Part shown: positions 38,729 through 45,608 of the stretch, piece after piece
Position numbering within the stretch: the stretch's first letter is position 1
Layout: the number at the start of each line of letters is the position of its first letter
Assembly: GCA_017625675.1 (NCBI GenBank)
Contig: JAGAKK010000033.1
Span: forward strand, 1-45,608
Origin: Clostridia bacterium
GTDB lineage: Bacteria; Bacillota; Clostridia; UBA1212
DNA length: 45,608 bases
Direction of reading: 5' to 3'
Program-made: the position numbers and the translations under genes
The notes under the pieces: model-generated
Told to the model about the DNA's origin: nothing
What the model saw: only the letters and a program-made list of their open reading frames with translations
Database searches by the model: none

Positions 38729-40156
38729 TTATTTCATAAAGCTCTTATATGCTCTGTATGCCCAGTAGATGTCTGCCTTTGAGGCAAGCTCCAAGGGGGC
38801 GTGCATGTTGAAGAGGGGAACGCCGCAGTCGATTACTTCAATGCCCTTGTCGGCCATGAATTGTGCAATGGTTCCGCCGCCGCCTGCTTCAATCTTGCCC
38901 ATTTCGTTGAGCTGCCATGCGATATTTTCGCTGTCGAAGCATTCTGTTACTTCGTAAACAAATTCTGCGGAAGCATCGCTGGTGCCTGACTTGCCGCGAG
39001 CGCCGGTGTATTTTTCAATGGCAATGCCGTGGCCTAAGAAGGCTGCATTTGACTTGTCGTACACTTCGGGGTATGAAGGGTCGAATGCCGCGGTAACGTC
39101 TGCAGAAAGCATTCTGGAAGCGTTTAAACAACGCTTTGTGAGCCACATTACGTCATTATCGGTGTAGAGGCTGCAAAGGAGGGATACAAAGTACTCCAGA
39201 GCATTGGAACGTGCGCCGGTGTTTCCTACGCTGCCGATCTCTTCCTTGTCTGCAAAGTAGCAAACCGCTGTCTTTTCGGGAGTTTTTTCAAGGTCCATAA
39301 TGGCGCGAAGTTCAGTGTATGCGCAAATTCTGTCGTCGTGGCCGTAGGATGCAATCAGACCTCTGTCAAGACCGATGTCGCAAGCCTTGGCGGCAGGCAC
39401 GATAACAAGCTCTGCACGGAGAAAATCCTTCTCGTCAATGCCGTATTCCTCAGCAAGATACGTGAGAATGTTCTGCTTCACTGTAAATGCCTTTTCGTCG
39501 ATGTCCTTGTCCTCGGGCTCTTTTCCGGGGATAGTACCGATGATAACGCTCATCTGCTCTGCGTCCACAAAAGAAGCGGCAGTTTTGGTCATCTGATTGC
39601 TTGCAAGGTGGGGGAGAAGGTCTGAAATCATAAATTTCGGGTCAGAATCCTTTTCGCCGATGCAAACCTTAAGTGTGGTGCCGTCCTTCTTAATAACAAC
39701 GCCGTGAAGCGCCAGAGGAATGGTGAGCCAGTGGTATTTCTTGATGCCGCCGTAATAGTGGGTCTTGAGGTAAGCGATATTTGTGTCCTCAAAAAGGGGA
39801 GCGGGCTTAAGGTCAAGACGGGGGCAATCAATGTGAGCGCCTACCAGATTGAAACCGTTTTCGGGAGCAGTGTTTCCGAGAACCGCAATAAAAAGCGAAC
39901 GGTTTTTGTAATTATAATAAAGCTTTGTTCCGGGAACAGCCTTTGCCTTGTCTTTAAGTATTTCTTCAAAGTCAACGAAGCCTGCTGCTGTGAGAAGCTC
40001 GATAGCTGTGTCAACGGACTCTCTCTCTGTTTTGCTGTTGTCAAGGAAGGTCTTGTAGCCTTCGCAAAAAGCGAAAACCTCTGCCTTTGTTTCGTCGCTC
40101 ATGGTCTTCCATGAGTTCTTGTTTGTAAATTCCAAAGATTCATCAAATTTTGCCAT
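38729..40156 (-). CDS. Aminopeptidase, M18 family
   Basis: A 475-residue cocatalytic zinc aminopeptidase that removes N-terminal residues, typically acidic ones, from peptides in the cytoplasm. Motifs seen: GAHIDCPRLDLKP (first metal His), ASYGHDDRICAYTEL (bridging Asp), ADKEEIGSVGNTGARS (catalytic and metal Glu), SADVTAAFDPSY (metal Asp) and FNMHAPLELASKAD (last His). Length is at the upper end normal for bacterial M18. The ATG has AAAGGAGA before it. It lies 61 bases after the aminotransferase gene in the same direction, so the two probably form an operon for peptide and amino acid use. Confidence 0.95.
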   Translation of the reverse strand: MAKFDESLEFTNKNSWKTMSDETKAEVFAFCEGYKTFLDNSKTERESVDTAIELLTAAGFVDFEEILKDKAKAVPGTKLYYNYKNRSLFIAVLGNTAPENGFNLVGAHIDCPRLDLKPAPLFEDTNIAYLKTHYYGGIKKYHWLTIPLALHGVVIKKDGTTLKVCIGEKDSDPKFMISDLLPHLASNQMTKTAASFVDAEQMSVIIGTIPGKEPEDKDIDEKAFTVKQNILTYLAEEYGIDEKDFLRAELVIVPAAKACDIGLDRGLIASYGHDDRICAYTELRAIMDLEKTPEKTAVCYFADKEEIGSVGNTGARSNALEYFVSLLCSLYTDNDVMWLTKRCLNASRMLSADVTAAFDPSYPEVYDKSNAAFLGHGIAIEKYTGARGKSGTSDASAEFVYEVTECFDSENIAWQLNEMGKIEAGGGGTIAQFMADKGIEVIDCGVPLFNMHAPLELASKADIYWAYRAYKSFMK

Positions 40157-40217
40157 TGAAAAATCTCCTTTCGCTGTTCAATGTAATGTTTTATTAAATT
40201 TATCGTTAAGTAACGAA

Positions 40218-41492
40218 TTATGCCTCAAGCAATTTTTCTGCGGAGCATATCTTTATACATACGCAGAGTACGCGGATTGCCTCGTAAAGCTCTTCAAGAG
40301 GGGGGAGCGTGGGGGCAATGCGGATGTTCCTGTCGCGAGGGTCCTTTCTGTAGGGGAAGGTTGCTCCTGCAGGAGTGAATTTTACGCCGCAGGCGTTGGC
40401 CATTGCAACGACCTTCGTTGCGCATCCGTCAAGAGTGTTTATGCTTACGAAGTAGCCGCCCTGAGGCTTGGTCCATTCAAGGATACCAAGGCCGCCAAGC
40501 TCTTCTTCCAGAACTTCCAGAACTGCGTTGAATTTAGGTCTCAGAATCTCGGCGTGCTTCTCCATGTGAGCCACAATCCCATCGTAATCTTTAAGGAAAT
40601 TTGCGTGGCGAAGCTGGTTCAGCTTGTCATTGCCGATAGTCTGGGCGGTAATGTAAGAAAGGGAATATTTGATATTTTCTACAGATGATGCCAGAACTGC
40701 AATTCCGCTGCCGGGGAAGGTAATCTTCGACGTAGAGCCGAAAACGTATGCTCTGTTCGGGTTTCCTGCTTCTGCGCAAGCCTCGATAAGGTTCTTCTGT
40801 TTCGCAGGAGCGTCACCCAGATAGTGTACCGTGTAAGCATCGTCCCACATTATAGTGAAGTCGGGCGCGGCGCATTCCATGGATGCCAATTGGCATATCT
40901 TCTCGTCTGAATATACAACGCCGGAGGGGTTGCTGTACTTAGGAATTGACCACATACCCTTAACGGCAGGGTCTTTTACCAATTCCAGAACCTTTTCCAT
41001 GTCGGGGCCGTCTTCCTGAAGCTCAACTGGGATCATCTCAATGCCCAGCTTTTCGCATATAAGGAAGTGGCGGTCGTAACCGGGCACGGGGCAGATAAAT
41101 TTTACTTTATCAAGCTTTCCCCAGGGTGTTGAGTCAGCAGACGTACCGAAAACCATAAAACGCATAAGAGTGTCAAACATCATATTGAGGCTGGAATTTC
41201 CGCCCACGATAACGTTCTCAGGCTTCGTGCCCATCATATCCGCCATAAGCTTTTTTATTTCGGGAATACCGTCAAGCACTCCGTAGTTTCTGCACTCAGT
41301 TCCTGATGCCGCCTTTGCATTGCCAATGTATTTTTCACCAAGCAGGTCGTTTGAAAGGTCAAGCTGATTTGAGCCCGGCTTTCCTCTGGTCATATCGTAA
41401 GAAAGGTTTTTTTCAACAAGCTCTTGATAGCGCTTTTTTTCCTGCGCCAAAACTTCTTTTAACTCTTCTTTGGATAATTGTCTGTAATTCAT
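40218..41492 (-). CDS. Aspartate aminotransferase family, PLP enzyme (PF12897 type)
   Basis: A 424-residue fold-type I aminotransferase. It matches the group formerly called Aminotran_MocR and now aspartate aminotransferase (PF12897): MTRGKPGSNQLDLS near the start, GTECRNYGVLDGIPEIKKLMA, VGGNSSLNMM, WSIPKYSNPSGVVYSDE, IMWDDAYTVHYL and FGSTSKITFPGSGI, whose Lys (S-T-S-K) should bind pyridoxal phosphate. It would interconvert aspartate and oxaloacetate with 2-oxoglutarate. It heads a probable two-gene unit with the M18 peptidase and has a good promoter. The ribosome binding site is weak (GAAAGG, eleven bases away). Confidence 0.9.
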   Translation of the reverse strand: MNYRQLSKEELKEVLAQEKKRYQELVEKNLSYDMTRGKPGSNQLDLSNDLLGEKYIGNAKAASGTECRNYGVLDGIPEIKKLMADMMGTKPENVIVGGNSSLNMMFDTLMRFMVFGTSADSTPWGKLDKVKFICPVPGYDRHFLICEKLGIEMIPVELQEDGPDMEKVLELVKDPAVKGMWSIPKYSNPSGVVYSDEKICQLASMECAAPDFTIMWDDAYTVHYLGDAPAKQKNLIEACAEAGNPNRAYVFGSTSKITFPGSGIAVLASSVENIKYSLSYITAQTIGNDKLNQLRHANFLKDYDGIVAHMEKHAEILRPKFNAVLEVLEEELGGLGILEWTKPQGGYFVSINTLDGCATKVVAMANACGVKFTPAGATFPYRKDPRDRNIRIAPTLPPLEELYEAIRVLCVCIKICSAEKLLEA

Positions 41493-41542
41493 CTTTATAT
41501 ATGCCTTTCTGTAATTGTTTCCATTTAAAGTATATCCATAAT

Positions 41543-41571
41543 ATTATACTAACAGTCCGCCTTTTCTGCAA
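41543..41571 (-). promoter_or_regulatory. Sigma-A promoter of the aminotransferase gene
   Basis: Read on the minus strand: TTGCAG (41571-41566), a 17-base spacer, TATAAT (41548-41543). Confidence 0.75.
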
Positions 41572-41583
41572 GTGATTTTTTTA

Positions 41584-41627
41584 GGCGTGACAGGGCGTGT
41601 GACAGTGACCTGCTACGTTGTGACGCC
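41584..41627. repeat. Palindrome with family B-like core
   Basis: GGCGTGACA at 41584-41592 and TGTGACGCC at 41619-41627 pair with one mismatch. The interior contains CAGTGACCTGC (41603-41613), identical to part of the core of the family B repeats at 19484-19510. It touches the stop codon of the DUF815 gene. On the minus strand an A-run follows, not a T-run, so it is not a normal terminator. Confidence 0.6.
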
Positions 41628-42845
41628 TTATATCATAAGCAAGTCCGTAAATTGCTTTGCAAGTCTCGGAGACCTGCCGCCTCTTTCAAGGGCGAAACGC
41701 TCCGCCTGCATTTCCAGCTCCTCCTCCGGCATAGTGATGCCTTTTTGTTTTGCAAGCTCCTTTACTATGCAAAGATAGGAGGCCTTGTCCGGCTTGCTGA
41801 AGGTTATATGGATACCGAACCTGTCGGAAAGCGACATAAATTCCTGCACGGTGTCGTTGCGGTGTATATCGTCTCCCTCCCGGTCTGAAAATTTTTCTTT
41901 TATAATGTGCCGCCTGTTGCTGGTGGCATAGATTACTACGTTGCGGGACCTTGCGGATACAGAGCCCTCCAGCACCGCTTTAAGGGCATTGAAATTGTCG
42001 TCGTCGGATTGAAAAGAGAGGTCGTCAATGTAGAGAATAAATTTCAGCGGGTTAAGGGCGAGCCTGTCCAGAAGCTCCGGAATGTAGGTCAGTTGATTTT
42101 TTCTGAGCTCAATAACGCGGAGACCTTCTCTCCAAAGGGCGTTTGCCACCGCCTTTATTGCCGTGGATTTTCCAGTGCCTGCGTCACCCGTAAGAAGGAC
42201 GTTGGCGGCAGGTTTACCGGAGAGAAGGGCAAGGGTATTGTCGTAGACTTTTCTGCGCTCCCTGTGGTATCCCACCAGGCTGTCCTCTGTCACGGGATCC
42301 GGATTCATTACCGGCGTTATGGCGCCGCTGTCGTCAAGATAAAACATGTGGTTTCCTGTGTAAATACCGTAACCGTACTTGCCTACGTTTTCACAGCGCC
42401 TCATGTATTCATCGCAAACGTTCTTGTCTCCTGAAGCAAAAGAGGGCGACGGACAATTAACGTCAAGACTCTCAAGGAGTATTTCGGGGGTAAGACGGGA
42501 AATATCGTTAAGGGTTGCAAGCTCGTTTCTTATACTTTGCTCAATATGCAGGGGAGGGGTCTTGCCGCGGCCGATAAGGCCCACGTACACGTTGTCGCTG
42601 TTTTCACAAAGGGTCATAATGTGGTCTCCTAAGAAACCGCCGTTTGCCTTATAAAGCTTTGAAACAAACTCCCCATAGCAAGACACTCCCTCAGAGGCAG
42701 AGCCTTTTTCGAGGGAGTCAAGATATCCAAGAAGGGATTGCAACACAGGGTCCTCCAAAAGATCACGGAGGACCGAAAGTGAAAGCAACCTCATTTTAAG
42801 GTTTGTTAAGTTTTTTAATTGTACTGAATTATTCAAATCGTTCAA
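41628..42845 (-). CDS. AAA ATPase, DUF815 family
   Basis: A 405-residue protein. Residues 1-170 are variable; from about 200 it is the DUF815 ATPase, with Walker A LLTGDAGTGKSTAIKA, Walker B KFILYIDDLSF, sensor-like NVVIYATSNRRHIIKE and a C-terminal lid (GRSPRLAKQFTDLL). Members are single-ring AAA-type ATPases of unknown role, common in Firmicutes and Proteobacteria. The start is TTG 42845 with AGGA six to nine bases upstream; an in-frame ATG 17 codons later is possible. It lies 41 bases after ilvD with no terminator between, so cotranscription is likely though no link to branched-chain amino acids is known. Confidence 0.85.
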   Translation of the reverse strand: MNDLNNSVQLKNLTNLKMRLLSLSVLRDLLEDPVLQSLLGYLDSLEKGSASEGVSCYGEFVSKLYKANGGFLGDHIMTLCENSDNVYVGLIGRGKTPPLHIEQSIRNELATLNDISRLTPEILLESLDVNCPSPSFASGDKNVCDEYMRRCENVGKYGYGIYTGNHMFYLDDSGAITPVMNPDPVTEDSLVGYHRERRKVYDNTLALLSGKPAANVLLTGDAGTGKSTAIKAVANALWREGLRVIELRKNQLTYIPELLDRLALNPLKFILYIDDLSFQSDDDNFNALKAVLEGSVSARSRNVVIYATSNRRHIIKEKFSDREGDDIHRNDTVQEFMSLSDRFGIHITFSKPDKASYLCIVKELAKQKGITMPEEELEMQAERFALERGGRSPRLAKQFTDLLMI

Positions 42846-42886
42846 CTCTTATCCTGAATATGATAAATATTGTCGTTTATTGTCCC

Positions 42887-44542
42887 TTAGTTCAGCACAG
42901 CGCCGGAAGCACCGTCTGACACCAATGCGGCATAGCGCTTGAGATAGCCTGAAAGCTCCTTGGTTCTGGGAACAAAATTCTTCATTCTTTCATCAAGCTC
43001 TTCCTGAGGCACTTTAAGTTCAAGCTTATTTCCGGGAATATCTATTGAAATAATGTCGCCGTCTTTTACCACACCGATAAGACCGCCGCTGGCAGCCTCG
43101 GGAGAAACGTGTCCTATGCAAGCGCCTCTCGTTGCGCCGCTGAAACGGCCGTCGGTGATAAGGGCAACGCTGTTTCCAAGCCCCATACCCATAATTGCCG
43201 AGGTGGGGTTCAGCATCTCACGCATACCGGGTCCGCCTTTTGGACCTTCGTAACGAATTACCACCACGTCGCCGGGCTTTATTTTTCCTGCGTTAATGGC
43301 GCTCTGAGCATCCTCTTCGCAATCAAAGACCTTGGCAGGACCTTCGTGTACCAGCATTTCCGGAAGCACCGCGGAGCGCTTTACCACGCTGCCTCGGGGC
43401 GCCAAATTTCCTCGGAGCACTGCAATGCCGCCCGTCTTGCTGAAGGGTTCTTCCACAGGGCGTATTACTTCGTGATCAAGGTTGATACAGCCCTCAATAT
43501 TTTCTCCGATAGTCTTGCCGGTAACGGTGAGACAGTCAAGCGACAGAAGCTTTTTCTTTGAAAGCTCGTTCATCACGGCGTATACACCGCCTGCCTCGTC
43601 AAGCTCCTCCATATACGTTCTGCCTGCAGGGGCAAGGTGGCAAAGATTAGGAGTCTTTTCACTTATCCTGTTTGCCACGTCAAGGTCGATGTCAATGCCG
43701 CACTCGTGGGCAATGGCGGGAAGGTGGAGCATACTGTTGGTGGAACAGCCAAGAGCCATATCCACGGTAAGTGCATTCATAAAGGCCTTTTCGGTCATAA
43801 TGTCACGGGGACGGATGTTTTTCTTGATAAGATTCATTACCGCCATACCAGCGTGCTTGGCAAGCTCTATTCTGGCTGAGTAAACCGCAGGGATAGTGCC
43901 GTTGCCACGAAGTCCCATACCCAACGCCTCTGTGAGGCAGTTCATTGAGTTTGCGGTGTACATACCTGAACAGGAGCCGCAGGTGGGGCAGGTCTTGCAC
44001 TCGTATTCGCGAAGCTTTTCCTCTGTAATCTTTCCTGCGGAATATGCGCCTACCGCTTCAAACATACTGGAAAGGCTGGTTTTCTTTCCGTCAACCTTTC
44101 CTGCCAGCATAGGGCCTCCGCTTACAAACACGGTAGGAACGTTGACCCTTGCCGCCGCCATAAGAAGGCCGGGCACGTTTTTGTCGCAGTTCGGCACCAT
44201 TACAAGGCCGTCAAACCCGTGAGCCAGAGCCATTGCCTCGGTGGAATCCGCAATAAGGTCTCTTGTTACCAAGGAATATTTCATTCCGGTGTGACCCATT
44301 GCAATACCGTCGCATACCGCAATAGCAGGGAATACGATAGGCGTACCGCCTGCCATTGCAACGCCTAAGCGCACTGCTTCCACGATTTTATCAAGGTTCA
44401 TGTGTCCGGGGACGATCTCGTTATAGGAGCTTACAATTCCGATAAGCGGTCTTGACTGTTCCTCCTCGGTAAGTCCCAGCGCGTGGAAAAGACTGCGGTG
44501 GGGCGCATTCTGACAACCGTCTACAATATTTTCTCTTGACAT
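42887..44542 (-). CDS. ilvD: Dihydroxy-acid dehydratase
   Basis: The 551-residue iron-sulfur enzyme makes 2-keto acids from dihydroxy acids in valine, leucine and isoleucine synthesis. Conserved elements: [14 protein letters not shown] and [20 protein letters not shown] (cluster-binding Cys residues), [23 protein letters not shown] and [19 protein letters not shown]. Length is normal for the family. GAGGAG precedes the ATG, 11 bases after the ilvC stop; the two clearly form one operon. Confidence 0.98.
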   Translation of the reverse strand: MSRENIVDGCQNAPHRSLFHALGLTEEEQSRPLIGIVSSYNEIVPGHMNLDKIVEAVRLGVAMAGGTPIVFPAIAVCDGIAMGHTGMKYSLVTRDLIADSTEAMALAHGFDGLVMVPNCDKNVPGLLMAAARVNVPTVFVSGGPMLAGKVDGKKTSLSSMFEAVGAYSAGKITEEKLREYECKTCPTCGSCSGMYTANSMNCLTEALGMGLRGNGTIPAVYSARIELAKHAGMAVMNLIKKNIRPRDIMTEKAFMNALTVDMALGCSTNSMLHLPAIAHECGIDIDLDVANRISEKTPNLCHLAPAGRTYMEELDEAGGVYAVMNELSKKKLLSLDCLTVTGKTIGENIEGCINLDHEVIRPVEEPFSKTGGIAVLRGNLAPRGSVVKRSAVLPEMLVHEGPAKVFDCEEDAQSAINAGKIKPGDVVVIRYEGPKGGPGMREMLNPTSAIMGMGLGNSVALITDGRFSGATRGACIGHVSPEAASGGLIGVVKDGDIISIDIPGNKLELKVPQEELDERMKNFVPRTKELSGYLKRYAALVSDGASGAVLN

Positions 44543-44553
44543 AATATTTCTCC

Positions 44554-45603
<1,050 letters not shown>

Positions 45604-45608
45604 TTAAA

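Noticed and set aside
41584-41627. Ordinary terminator of the DUF815 gene
   Set aside because: On the minus strand the hairpin is followed by A, not T; the core matches the palindromic repeats instead.

Overview
The window looks like chromosome of an endospore-forming member of the Firmicutes, class Clostridia, probably an anaerobe of the gut. The evidence is the sporulation genes (yabP, yabQ, spoIVB), the Clostridia-type rpoB and rpoC, strong AGGAGG ribosome binding sites, consensus sigma-A promoters and a large secreted protein with Listeria-Bacteroides type repeats. I cannot name family or genus safely. Oscillospiraceae and relatives are a guess. No rRNA, tRNA, CRISPR array, phage or transposase gene was recognised.

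Layout. (1) 1-1836: a Schlafen/AlbA-type ATP-binding regulator gene. Its promoter is covered by seven 11-bp direct repeats, and the whole unit is bracketed by two identical 28-bp palindromes. (2) 1953-10930: an 8.5-kb gene for a giant secreted metallophosphoesterase with many beta-sandwich repeats, then a 55-residue Gly/Asp-rich peptide gene and a terminator. (3) 10942-11472: a dense cluster of palindromic repeats of at least four kinds, ending in a roughly 46-bp periodic array. (4) 11515-19436: rpoB-rpoC as a self-contained transcription unit with promoter and terminator, without the usual ribosomal protein genes, followed by an inverted pair of the same palindromes. (5) 19512-20911: a small universal-stress-like protein and a two-OB-fold SSB-like protein. 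(6) 20994-29593: housekeeping and sporulation block ftsH, yabP, yabQ, divIC, yabR, rhomboid protease, nadK, recN, spoIVB. (7) 29715-30363: a DinJ/YafQ type II toxin-antitoxin module with an operator-like palindrome on its promoter, where spo0A would often be found. (8) 30416-36247: three tandem lipoprotein genes sharing related domains, one with a thioredoxin domain. (9) 36246-38705: a sugar-phosphate isomerase-like gene and an AAA/DUF4143 ATPase gene, the latter preceded by 32-33 bp direct repeats. (10) 38729-45570, minus strand: an aspartate aminotransferase plus an M18 aminopeptidase, and ilvC-ilvD followed by a DUF815 ATPase gene.

What stands out. The two main palindrome families have different stem sequences but share one internal core, as expected of REP-like elements. 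They frame whole transcription units (the AlbA gene, rpoBC). Two unrelated orphan ATPase genes each carry helically phased direct repeats at their promoters. The three lipoproteins contain a repeated domain that I do not recognise. RpoB has Asn where most bacteria have His526 (E. coli numbering) in the rifampicin pocket. The yabP ribosome binding site lies inside the stem of the ftsH terminator.
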